Source: Fragum whitleyi
Lineage: Eukaryota; Mollusca; Bivalvia; Cardiida; Cardiidae
Direction: 5' to 3'
DNA: 64,000 nucleotides
Assembly: GCA_948146395.1 (NCBI GenBank)
Contig: OX411543.1
Span: 47,220,517 to 47,284,516, forward strand
Made by a program: the position numbers and the translations under genes. Positions 54,100 through 64,000 of this stretch are shown one piece after another. The first letter of the stretch is position 1. Each line of letters starts with the position of its first letter. The notes beneath the pieces are model-generated. The model made no database searches. It saw only the letters and a list, made by a program, of their open reading frames with translations, and was not told where the DNA came from.

Positions 54100-55952
54100 A
54101 AGTTTAAAACCAGTTTACAAAACTGATCGCTTGTTTGGACCACTTTCTTGTTTATCTAATGTAATGCCTTCGGGCCCGATTACTTTGAATACGTCGAACT
54201 TACAAATAAGATAAGAAGTATTTGTACTTAGATGATCATTATAAATGTGTCATATAATGATCATATATGCAATTTGGGTATTGAGGAATATTTTACATGG
54301 AGAATCCATGATTATTGCCCAGGCAGGGGGAAGCCTAAGTAACGGGTCGCTGCATTTAACGTTTATGTAAGATATATATTCTGACTTGAAAAAGAATCGC
54401 CTATAATTGAAATAATGTTTTCTCGATTTTTAATGGAGACAACATAGAAAATCTCTTTATTTTTTTTTAAACCGTGCTAATCGCATGAATTTCAACCAGA
54501 ATTATTTAAGATTCAATTTATTCATTTTTTAGTCATTGTATGTCACTGTTTTTTTTTTGTAGTATGCATAAGCAATGCGTTTTCTGCCGTCCCAAAAGTT
54601 TAAAAATCCAATGTCATAAAAGACGTTGATAATGTGTACTTTTAAAAGTGGGCCATAGTGATTTCGCACCTGAGGATGCTTAAAAGAGTGTTTCCTTTAA
54701 CTACGAACTTCAGAAACCTGCATAAAGCAAAAATATCGAAATACTGTATGTAATGAAAAGGAAACACTTTCCTGTCTGTGCATGCGACTTTTTAATAAGA
54801 TCTGAAAATGATCATAACATAAGTTTGCTGTTTTCCGTAAATAAGCCTAAATAAGAACAGATATACATTTTTGCACCAGCACTTTTTCATCCAACTTTCA
54901 TTTTTGACGCATCATTTTATCTTGAAAATGGCTAGAAATAGAAATTTCATTCATATGCATTATAACAATATTAGTGGAAGGATGAAATAATTTTTGAAAA
55001 ATATAGCGCATTTTCATAAAAGATATTGAAACTTATATCATTTCATATATCATATATATATGGGTCATAAATGGAGGATGATCACATAACGGCATTTGTT
55101 TATTGTCCAATTTCTATGACGTCAGTGGTGAAAAAGACGAGATAACTGACTCATGAACCTTCCCATGCTCACTTCAATTTGACCTGATCACTTGAAATCT
55201 GCCACGATAGCTATAGCTTCAGAATTTCGGGAGACATTAATGAGGTACCGTCAACCAAACGTTTACACGCAGAGAATTCGTTTTGGTATGAAAGAGAGCC
55301 AATGACCAAAGATAACATTTCAAAAATTCTTGTTGATCCGGACATAGAGTGGCCGTTGGAAAAAAGAAAAGTAGAAATCTATTGCTAAGAGATGGAAGGC
55401 AATGTTTTGCTTCATTTGACTACAATATTTCTGCTACAAATTTTTTTAGCTAAAAATATTAAGTGTTGCTAAACTTTTTTGACTAAGTATAATGTATACG
55501 GAAGAAAAGAAGAATCCGGCAAACGACGGGCCCGGCAAAAGTGTGAATACGTGAAGAAAATGAAACTTTGACTTCACACGCCTTTGATAAATTATTTAAT
55601 AAATAGATAAAAGTAAAATATTTGGTTTATAACCAAACGCGTTTCGCCTTCGCATATATATATATATGTGTGTGTGTACTTACTTTTACAGAGAGCCAGT
55701 AAAAATAACTCGAAACGTTAATCTTATAAGTCGATGAATAAAACCTCGTAGCTTCATAGGAAATGTGTTCACTTTCGCTAAGCTCGTAAATCCTTCGGGT
55801 TCAGTTACGAGTATTTCCACGCGTTATCGATAATTGTTGCTAGCTTTTGAAAGCTTGAAAATGAAGCTTACCAAGTACTTGTAACGGCACGCCCTACACC
55901 CTACCAGATGAAAAATAACACATAATAGAATTTGTGTCATAGTTAACTGCCA
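54100..55952. other. Region downstream of eEF1A; no further gene
   Basis: No AATAAA occurs close after the stop, so the 3' end of the mRNA cannot be placed; AATAAA words appear only near 55600 and 55738. A TGACGTCA lies at 55117-55124 and an AT/GT tract at 55653-55678. I see no other feature. Confidence 0.4.
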
Positions 55953-56073
55953 TGCGTTCAGGATGACATACCGGTGCAAACTGTTTGCAAGATTCTACCC
56001 CGCTATGCACGCGCACTTGCGGGGCATAATTTGCAAATATTTTTGAATATTTTGTCATCTTGAACGCAGGGCT
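55953..56073. repeat. Family I hairpin element, copy 2
   Basis: Outer arms TGCGTTCAGGATGACA and TGTCATCTTGAACGCAGGG, inner GCAAACTGTTTGCAAGATTC / ATAATTTGCAAAT and CCCCGC / GCGGGG around TATGCACGCGCACTT. Same layout as 8899-9031. Confidence 0.7.
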
Positions 56074-56320
56074 GGAATCAATAGTTTTGATTGTGCTGTG
56101 GGCGCAAAATATGACTGAAAACCTGTAGGAAAGTGGCGATTTACCCCATAAGACTAATGGATAAGTTGTAATTATTAAACTAAAGTTTCGACTCGTTTAA
56201 AGGGGGGTAACTGATAGCATATAAAATGTTTGTTGTCATACAGAGTTCTTTCTCGTACAAATACATGTAATTTCAAGAGAGAATTTTGATGTCTTAAGTA
56301 GCGCATACCGTCCTTAGTGT

Positions 56321-56475
56321 TAAGGTAGTGGACCCGTGGTAGTCCTACAACGTTTCGGAAGTAATGAACTTTAACAGAGTTAACCGAGGTTTCCTCATGA
56401 TTTTCATTAGGAAACCACGGTCAACACTGTGAAAAATCATGTTACCAAATTAGTACGGGTTATATTTCCTAGGAT
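56321..56475. mobile_element. Family D palindromic MITE, copy 5
   Basis: TAAGGTAGTGGACCCGTGGT on the left, inner AACCGAGGTTTCCTCATGA / TCATTAGGAAACCACGGTC, then AACACTGTGAAAAATCATG. The right end (AGTACGGGTTATATTTCC) is eroded. Confidence 0.7.
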
Positions 56476-56499
56476 AGTCATGCACAAAGCTCGCCATTA

Positions 56500-56582
56500 C
56501 TTTATAGTCCGTTTGACTTCTATATGAATTTTTGTGTATTTGATGAAAAGGTTGGTCCATATATAAGTCAAACGGACTATAT
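56500..56582. repeat. Small hairpin element
   Basis: Arms TATAGTCCGTTTGACTTC and AAGTCAAACGGACTATA are perfectly complementary over 17 bases, with TATATG / CATATA continuing inward around a loop of about 32 bases. No second copy is seen in the window. Confidence 0.7.
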
Positions 56583-56769
56583 GTTGGTTCACCTGTTTGC
56601 CAAGCTTAGATATACGTATCTAGCGTTAAGATGTAACATTTCAAAGACATTCAAGGCATTTTACTGTCGGTATTAATCTAAGATCTTTAATTCATGTGTC
56701 TATTTTAGACAAATGTATCTTTACTAAATTAATTTCTATTATATATATTTTATCATTTTCTTGGTAGAA

Positions 56770-57664
56770 AATAGTTAGTAACATCGTGAAGTTGACAATC
56801 ATCTCGATTAAAACCATTCCAAATAACTCAATCATCGCCCCAGAGTTTCATTCCTAATACTTACTCACAGCATTCAAAAAACTATCCGAAATCGTCCAAA
56901 AAGCCTTCGAAATGGCTTAAAGAACAGTTTGTTACATAGTGAAATTGACATTCATCTCATTCAAAAAAATTCAAAATCACTCACTCAGCGCTCAATTCAT
57001 CCATTCCAAACACTCACTCAAATCGATCAAAACCGCTCCAAAATGACTAAATAGATACAATCAAAAACTACATTGAAAATAAATATAAATAGAAAAAAAA
57101 TCACAATGCCACTGAAATAATTGAATTTGTAAGCGTCTGATTGGTTCTTGAAGAAATGGGACGCCATTTATAGAACTTGTATGCATATTCTATTAAAGGG
57201 AGGTAATAAATATCGCAAATTTTGTTCACCCTGAACAAAATTTGCGATATTGGATTACCTCCAATTAGAATCACTCAAAACTCGCTCCTCACACTCACTC
57301 AATTTCATTCCAAAATCATTCATCTCGTCAATTTCACGACGTTGTTAAGTGTATAAGTTCAGTCAATTTCTTATTTATACGATCAACGTGATCAACATAT
57401 CATTCATGCCAAATAAATTATTGTGCTTTATTATAATCTACAGCTGATTTTAAAGCATCTGAATGGTACGTGAAAAATAGCTAACAGAAAAGAACGTATA
57501 TTTATTAAGGGGAGGTAAAAACATCGCTTATTTTGTCTAATGTGGACAAAAGTAGTGTTAATGAATTACATTCCTTGGATTTCACTGAAAACTCACTTTT
57601 CGCACTCATGCCAAAATAATCCTGAAATCATTAATCTTGTCAATTGTACAATGTTCCTTTCTAT
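56770..57664 (-). mobile_element. MITE family B interrupted by a family A copy
   Basis: The left part (about 56770-56932: AATAGTTAGTAACATCGTGA, CGAAATCGTCCAAAAAGCC) and right part (about 57354-57664: GGGGAGGTAAAAACATCGC, TTTTGTCTAATGTGGACAAA, GTCAATTGTACAATGTTCC) are the two halves of one inverted B element. The family A copy between them inserted later. Confidence 0.7.
56933..57353 (-). mobile_element. MITE family A nested in family B
   Basis: AACAGTTTGTTACATAGTGA on the left and ACGACGTTGTTAAGTGTA on the right. The hairpin is nearly perfect: AGGGAGGTAATAAATATCGC with GCGATATTGGATTACCTCC, tip TTTTGTTCACCCTGAACAAA. Confidence 0.9.
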
Positions 57665-57718
57665 AACATGTTAATGTGACACCGGAAAATCTAAGGTGCT
57701 TTCCTAACTCAATGTAAA

Positions 57719-57973
57719 ATTTGTGACCCGACACTCGAAAAGGGACCATCTGGGAACTCTGTAAAATAAGTATTTGAAAAAATAAGATTGGCTCCAGCAT
57801 AGGTAAATCAAGTGTCGTATTTCAAAAAGTAGATTGACCATTCTAGATTCAGAAAATTAGCATTTTGCGAAAAGTTACGATCCTTTTTAGTTTGCGCAGT
57901 CCGCGCAGTCTGACTAGGGTCGATACTTTACGCAATTCCAAGATGGTCCCTTTTCGCGTGACGGGTCACATTT
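57719..57973. mobile_element. Family F element, copy 2
   Basis: TTTGTGACCCGACACTCGAA on the left and CGCGTGACGGGTCACATT on the right. GTTTGCGCAGTCCGCGCAGT and CTGACTAGGGTCGATACTTT match copy 1. The left arm of the inner hairpin is partly lost. Confidence 0.8.
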
Positions 57974-58198
57974 ATATCTAATATATTTTATTCTTCAACT
58001 TTTTTTAATTGTCAAAACATTTCGCCAGGGTGTTTAAAATAGAAGAATGTTATGTGAAAAAGCCCTACGACTAAAATAACATTAATAATAAGAACAATGC
58101 TTAGAATACTATTGATGATAAGAATAATATGAAATAAGGCAAAGCCTCTGACCAGGATCGATTGAGATCTACACTGTTGTAAATATTTTTTTTTATAG

Positions 58199-58544
58199 TA
58201 CAGTAAAAGTTGTGATAAGCGACCACCTAAGGGACCACCAAAAAGCGGTCGCTTATGGGAATGGTCGCTCAATACAAAATACTATAATAAATATGACAGT
58301 TCATTTTGATCGCATTTATAGATTGTCGTTCAAGTCGTTCTGAATCCTATGATGTTTAAACTCATTAGAATAGTCTTATTGAGACGATTCTAATGGGTTC
58401 AAACAACATAAGATTCAACAAAAACCAATTAAGAATGTCCCCTTTTTCAGAATTTTTGCTTACGGTGAAGGGACTTTTTTATGGTGGTCGCTTAATAAAA
58501 TTGGTCGCTTAATACACGTGGTCGCTCGAGCAATATCGACTGTA
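58199..58544. mobile_element. Family Q MITE, copy 2 (TA-flanked)
   Basis: TACAGTAAAAGTTGTGATAA on the left and ATCGACTGTA on the right, with repeated GGTCGCTTAATA / GAGCGACC / AAGCGACCA words near both ends. The centre is a hairpin TCATTAGAATAGTCT / AGACGATTCTAATGG. Same length class as 25500-25846. Confidence 0.8.
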
Positions 58545-58785
58545 AAGAAGTAGCAAGCCAACATACGACAAAGACATTTGGTAAATGATTTAGAAAGGAC
58601 TGGATGTGTCAAACATGAGGTTTTTCATGATGATAATTTCACTGGTTTATTGGTGATTTCACAATGTTATAATCCATACATGCATCTAAAAATTTCTGCT
58701 TAATTATTAAAACGATTATAAATAAAATTTCCAGCCACCGCAATATAACTGGGTGCTATCTTCCATTCAAACATACAATTCAAAC

Positions 58786-58912
58786 GAAGAAGAAGAAGAA
58801 GAAGAAGAAGAAGAAGAAGAAGAAGAAGAAGAAGAAGAAGAAGAAGAAGAAGAAGAAGAAGAAGAAGAAGAAGAAGAAGAAGATGAAGATAGAGAAGAAG
58901 AAGAAGAAGAAT
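58786..58912. repeat. (GAA)n microsatellite
   Basis: About 42 GAA units with a few GAT or AGA interruptions near the end. The minus-strand poly-Leu frame over it is an artefact. It abuts the Tc1 relic. Confidence 0.95.
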
Positions 58913-59535
58913 GAAGAACGCGCACGCATTTTGGGCATGCTGGAAATAGGCAGTTCCCAAGATCATGTCGCTAGACATTTTAACGTATCAATATGAACGA
59001 TATTGCGTTTGGTTAGACGTGAGAACGCTATAAGAAGTCTTCAGGACAGGCGTCAAGACAACTTTATACGTGAACGACACCTGCGTTACCGTATTTAACG
59101 GCTACATCGACATCTGCAGCTGTTGTTGGTTATCACGGTAGGAATATAATACTTTCACAGCGTCATCGTCAAAAACGTCGCTAATGGGCTCAAAATAACG
59201 TCGGGCGGCGATGGCGGACAGTTGTGTTCAGTAACGAGCCAAGGCTCAATCTTTCACATGCCGACGGACGTCGACGTCGAAATGAACGTTATGTGCAAAA
59301 TTGTGTTTTAGAGCTTAACCGCTTCGGTGGTGGTGGGGTTATATCTTGGGCCGCCATAAACCATGCATTAAAAACGGGCCTGATTTTTTTTCGATTGGAA
59401 ATCGACACCAGAATTTGTGATAGGGGGTGTCTTGTTATCATATTTTCCGCTACCCAGGCCAATAAAAGTACGAATATCTTCGCTTTATGTGGATCTTTCG
59501 CCGAGAAATTAGGTATTCGTGTAGAGGATACATAA
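58913..59535 (+). pseudogene. Tc1-like transposase relic
   Basis: In-order fragments of a Tc1 transposase: an HTH segment (RILGMLEIGSSQDHVARHF) near 58923, RRENAIRSLQDRRQDN near 59010, and FSNEPRLNLSHADGRRR then FGGGGVISWAAI of the catalytic core near 59224-59350. Many stops and frameshifts occur. In the last core segment the usual Asp of the DES motif is Asn. No terminal inverted repeats were identified. Confidence 0.75.
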
Positions 59536-59949
59536 ATGCTCTTAGACAATCACAAGCAATTAAGAAAAGTCAGGTTGTTTGACAAAAAAAAAATAATGAC
59601 AAACCTAAAATCAAGCAAAGTCACTCACTCCTAGGGCTAGAACTTGCTCATTTGGCTTAGATTTTACCCTCTAGTTTTATTTCCTAAAAGAAGAACCATT
59701 TATCTCGACAGTGATACTAAAAATTGAAATGAAAATGATTATTTCGGATTATAAATCAGTCAAAAAGTTGCTCCACCGTTAGTTCCGTATCGAAAAAATC
59801 GATCAGGTGTCCACGAACCTTCTGGTGTCGGCGTGGCACGTTATACCCTGTGATACATTATATTACTATATTGCTATTCCGCGTCGGATCGACACCGGTC
59901 CTGGTTGGCTATTTTCAGCTTTGTTACAGTTGCGGATGATTTGTTAGTA
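59536..59949. other. Intergenic, no gene recognised
   Basis: No feature found after the Tc1 relic. Confidence 0.4.
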
Positions 59950-60141
59950 TTTCAGTTTGGGATTAAAGCCGTATTTCTGTTTCATTACTCATTTTAATGT
60001 ATAAACATAAAAGATGATATTAATAAGTTGTTATAAATAACAACTTATTGATATTATCTTTTATTTTCATACATTATTTTAGTTTGAAATTTGAGAAAAT
60101 TGAGCCTGAACCTGAGAAAATTTTTATAACCTCGGGCCCAT
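59950..60141. mobile_element. Family O palindromic element, copy 2
   Basis: Shares ATTAAAGCCGTATTTCTGTT, AGTTGTTATAAATAACAACT (a perfect palindrome here) and TTTATTTTCATACAT with 50988-51231, and ends TTATAACCTCGGGCCCA. The left GGGCCC end is missing. Confidence 0.7.
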
Positions 60142-60479
60142 GAGTAAGAAAAGGGTACTCGTCGTCATCGAAGACGTAAGAAGCTTATTTGTAATTATAG
60201 ACAAATTTCCACAATTACTAAATCGTTCTGAAATTGATTTCTCCTTATCTGTCTGACAAATAGAGACAATCGAATTAGCCGGGACACATAGAAAATGTCG
60301 GAATGAAAACTAAGAGAAGTTTCCCCTCTTTCTTACTGAAGGAGAACTTCAAAAATATGCGATACCATTTCTGCAAAAACTTTTGAAATTGTACGTTTGT
60401 TCACCTGAAAGTCATGGTAATTTTCTCATCACGCAAGGTGGAGCCAATATTAGCTTACATGGGCACAGTGTTCGTCGTC

Positions 60480-60710
60480 GTTTAACCCTTTCCTGTTTTA
60501 CAAAGTTTTGGACCTATCCAAGTTCAAAGGTTTTGCAGACGAAAACTTAAAGTGGATTTAATTCGAAAAATAACCATTCAGTAGGGTAGAAAATAGTGCG
60601 GAAAAAGAAGAAATTGCTTGTCAGAAGCAATTTCTTCTTTTTTTCACAATGTTTTCTCAATCATAAAATCAAAGGCACGTAAAAAGCAGGGGTTAAACAG
60701 CAAAGGGTTA
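60480..60710. mobile_element. Short inverted-repeat element, family N copy 2
   Basis: Reverse complement of 2541-2766. The inner hairpin AAGAAGAAATTGCTTGT...AGAAGCAATTTCTTCTTT is near perfect here. Ends TTTAACCCTTT and AAAGGGTTA. Confidence 0.7.
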
Positions 60711-61884
60711 GGCGTTAACATTCTAGAGGCCATAATTTCGACAAAGGCTTCATGAAACCCAAAGTAAATGTTTATCTGATCACTTGGATGAATCCTATCG
60801 TAATGGAAATATGCCATCGGGAATCTTGAAAAAGGTGCGGCCTTTATGACAATTTTCTTGTTTACACTCTAGATGCCACAATCACTGCCTAATCGTCATG
60901 AAATTTGATCAGAAGTTTGTCAGGTCACAATGATGAACCCTATTTAAATAAAAATATGCAAGTAAATGCGCAAAGCGCGGTATAAAAAGTAAGCTGTTTG
61001 CGCCGTTTTGTTATTCTGAACTCAGAGCGGATTTTTAAATTCTGGTACCGGAAGGCAGAATGATCATGCTAGATTCAGATATGCCACTTGTGATAAGCCT
61101 TTACTGTAGTCAGACTTTGTAGTACCTTAAAATTGGTCATTTTCCCCCTGACGTGTAACACATATGTGACCAGTCACCCTACCCTAACTTGCACAGACAG
61201 CAACTGTCTGTCATTTTGCAACACTTAAAAGGGTATATGGTTAAAAAAGGGAGACGGGAAAATTAATATAACCCACCGAGAAAAACGAGCATTTGAAAAG
61301 AGCGTTATAATGATTCGATTTTTCAAGTATTCCCTTGTCGAATTAAATCAACATTAGAAGCTCCATTGCAGTGACTTCAGAAACCAATTTAACCTTTCCT
61401 AAGACACAATATTTCTTTTACCATATTCCAAAATATTCAATAAAGCTACTATTTTAATAATAGGCCTACTAATAAAAGTAAATACTGTTCAAATAAAGAA
61501 TTGCCCTTAAAACCTTCCATTCGGCAGCCTAAATGAAACCGAAGTGAGCGAAATTCGACACATCTTTTTGATAATTCCATATTTATCACGAACTGTTCTA
61601 AAATATTTGTTTATGCACATTCATAGACCGATCAAACGTTTTCAAATCATTGAGTGTCTTGAGAAATTTGAATAGATCTATGGGGCGTTTTTTGTTTGAA
61701 TAATGTTTCAGAATGTTTGATTGATAAAAGAGAGGTAGGTAAGTACAAATATAGGTTAAAAGCAGGCCGGTGTAAGGATTATATTCTCTATTCTTAAATT
61801 ATTAAGTCATTTCTAACAGCTAAATTTATATTTCCCAATTGGACAATTATCGACTATGATATATAATGTCTAGACCGTCCTGAA
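60711..61884. other. Intergenic with a decayed family F end
   Basis: About 61050-61170 (GGAAGGCAGAATGATCATGC, TAGATTCAGATATG, then CATTTTCCCCCTGACGTGTA) looks like a heavily mutated family F right part. GCGCAAAGCGCGGTA near 60968 recalls the inner stem of family I. No gene is recognised. Confidence 0.35.
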
Positions 61885-62712
61885 TACAGTTAACAACATC
61901 GTGAAATTGACAAGGTGAATGATTCTGGAATGATTTAGGAACGTAATTGAATGGGTGTGTGGAGCGAGTTTTGAGTGAATTTAATCGGAGGTAGTCTTAT
62001 ATCGCAAATTTTGTTCAAGATGAACACAATTAGTGATATTGATTACCTCCCTTTAATAAAATATGCATACAAGTTCTATGCATTGCTGCCAATTTTTGCA
62101 AGAACCCATGGGACGCTACATTTAATAATATCGTGAAAATAACAATCATTCCGATCAAAATCATTCTAAATCATTCACTCAGCGCTTAATTCATTCATTC
62201 CAAACACTCAATCAAATCGATCAAAAACGCCCCAAACACACTGAAAAACATATAACAACAACTTCGTTCAAACTAATAATGGCTAGGAAAAAAATCGGGA
62301 TTTCAATAATTTAATTGAAATTGTAGGCGTCTGATAGGTTCTTGAAGAAATAGGAAGCTATCTAATGAACTTGTATGCATATTTTATTAAAGGGAGGTAA
62401 TCAATATTGCTAATTTTGTTGATCCTGAACAAAATTTGCAATACTTGATAACCTCCCATCATTCCAAAATCATTCACCTTGTCAATTTTACAATGTTTTT
62501 AACTGTAACCATTTAAGTAATGTTAGTGAAATCGCAATTTTTCTCTATCAAAATTTATTTTGACTGACTTTGTTGATTCTATATTTTCCAATGGATTTTA
62601 GCGTTTTTGAATGATTTGAGTGAGTGTTTGGAGTAGGAATGGAGCGCTGAGTGAGCGATTTAGAATGGTTTTGATTGAGGTGAATGTCAATTTCACGATG
62701 TAACTAACTGTA
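61885..62712 (+). mobile_element. MITE family A, interrupted by another family A copy
   Basis: The outer element starts TACAGTTAACAACATCGTG and ends GATGTAACTAACTGTA. It is split at GGGACGC / ACCATTTAAGTAATG by an inverted copy. The two outer parts join in the normal family A order, and TA flanks both the outer and inner elements. Confidence 0.9.
62117..62507 (-). mobile_element. MITE family A nested in family A
   Basis: TACATTTAATAATATCGTGA on the left and ACAATGTTTTTAACTGTA on the right, inserted at a TA of the outer element. Hairpin arms AGGGAGGTAATCAATATTGC and TGCAATACTTGATAACCTCC. It is about 390 bp, with part of the CACTCA-side block missing. Confidence 0.9.
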
Positions 62713-63149
62713 TATGTGATAATAAATGACCCATAAAGCAAAAAGGAACCGTCTTGGAACGGTGAGAAAAGTATCGAACCTAGTCTGCCTATATGTATTG
62801 CAAGGACTGTCAAGGGTCAAAACGTTGCTCTTTCTGTGTATTTTTAGAAAATCGAATGATCTTTCCTACATTTCTATAACTTTTTGAACGAGTCTTTCGA
62901 GTTTTTCTCTTTGGTCGTTCTCTTTTTCAAGTATTTCGTTTCACTGAGTTCCTGGCTGGACCCTATTCGCTATACAGGTCACACAAATAAAATATATGAA
63001 TATATAAAATAAACCATGTTTGTTAAACTTTTAAAACACTAATGCCCTCGCCGCAACCTTAATCCTGAAATTTCTCCTTAGAAATCGACTGCTAAGGCTT
63101 TTGAAGGGCAAACGGATATACAGAGAGGTTAAATACAATATGTCCGACC

Positions 63150-63580
63150 TACAGTTAACAACATCGGGAAATTGACTTTCATCTCGATTAAAATCATTCC
63201 AAATCACTCGCTCTCCGCTCCGTTCATTCATTCTAAACAATAAGTCAAACCATTCAAAAATGCTCAAACCTCACTGAAAAAGATAGTATCAACAATGTCA
63301 TTCAAAATGAATAAAGCTAGCAAAAAATCGTGATTCCACCGGCATAATTCAAATTGTAAGCGTCTGATTGTTTCTTGAAGAGATAGGCAGCTATTTAAAG
63401 AACTAAGATGTAAATTCTATCAAAGGGGCGTAATATATGTCGCTAATTTTGTTCATCTTGAACAAAATTTGCGAGATTGGATTGCCTCCCTTTAAATTCA
63501 CTCAAAACTCGCTCCACCCACTCATCCAATTTAATTCCAAAATCATTCATCTTGTGAATTTCACAATGTTGTTAGGTGTA
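63150..63580 (-). mobile_element. MITE family A, full length
   Basis: TACAGTTAACAACATCGGGA on the left and ACAATGTTGTTAGGTGTA on the right. Hairpin tip TTTTGTTCATCTTGAACAAA. All internal blocks are present in inverted order. Confidence 0.9.
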
Positions 63581-63844
63581 TCGATGTGGAGGCATTAATT
63601 GGTTCTAATAATTATTTCTACTTCTAAGATTTCTGGCCAGGTAGTAACATAAAATAAACAAGATCTCAACTTATTAAATTGTGATTAAGAAGAAAATAAA
63701 TTTGTTGATTTGCTAATGTAAGTTTAGATACTTTTATCAATTAGATCACATTGTACCACCCTATAGTATCAAATCGTTTTACTTCTTGGACTAGAAGTAT
63801 CATAATGGGAGACCATCAGACAAGGCGTAATTACAGGTTGAAAA

Positions 63845-64000
63845 ATGTGAAATTGACACTCATCTCGATCACAACCATTCCAAATCGCTCGCTCAGCGCT
63901 TGCTTCATTCATTCATTCATTCATTCATTCATTCATATATTCATTCATCAAATCATTCATTCATCAATTCATTCATTCATTCATTCATTCAATTGTTCAT
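63845..64000 (-). mobile_element. MITE family A running off the window, with ATTC expansion
   Basis: GTGAAATTGACACTCATCTC, CGATCACAACCATTCC and CGCTCGCTCAGCGCTTGC match the family A right end in reverse. From about 63903 the short ATTCATTC motif of the family is expanded into a long ATTC microsatellite reaching the window end. Confidence 0.8.

Noticed and set aside
58700..58978. Minus-strand poly-Leu frame
   Set aside because: It is the translation of the GAA array.
59224..59535. Independent 103-codon gene
   Set aside because: Its motifs are the catalytic segment of the Tc1 relic, with stops and shifts upstream.

Overview
The window is AT-rich animal DNA with spliced genes, dense in short non-autonomous transposons and tRNA-derived SINEs. 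Several repeat types (a short-tandem TCCG/TCTG element ending in a gggggcat motif, a GGACGCCGGAC element ending in a TGAGC hairpin, and GGTCA-rich tandem repeats) resemble ones I associate with bivalve and other lophotrochozoan genomes. A marine bivalve or related lophotrochozoan is my best guess; the sequence does not prove it.

Only two host genes are visible, both on the + strand. (1) At 26.4-28.1 kb is a rhodopsin-class G protein-coupled receptor with a long Ser/Thr-rich ectodomain, carried on one large exon preceded by a splice acceptor. It is open for 582 codons except for one in-frame TGA between TM6 and TM7. (2) At 43.8-54.1 kb is a divergent eEF1A paralogue in six exons. All frames, splice sites and GTPase motifs are intact (456 residues), and every intron holds at least one transposon-like element. 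One of these starts inside the intron 5 splice donor.

Broken mobile-element genes: a PIF/Harbinger-type transposase at 16.6-18.0 kb with one frameshift and one 317-bp insert; a BEL/Pao LTR retrotransposon relic at 28.6-31.7 kb with both LTRs but no gag or reverse transcriptase, and with a MITE inside its integrase; and a decayed Tc1-like transposase at 58.9-59.5 kb.

The rest is mainly repeats. I use letters for families that recur in the window. Family A/B is a roughly 440-bp MITE flanked by TA, with about 20 copies, a CAGTTA...TAACTG terminus and a long central hairpin. Others are C (about 400 bp, with octamer and CRE motifs), D (about 150-bp palindrome), E, F, G (783 bp, TTA target duplication), H (983-bp foldback), I (hairpin), J (insert in the Harbinger gene), K and P (SINEs), L, M, N, O, Q (TACAGTAAA...CTGTA) and R. 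The 0-25 kb and 31-43 kb parts have no recognisable host gene. Repeat boundaries were judged by eye and are approximate unless stated.
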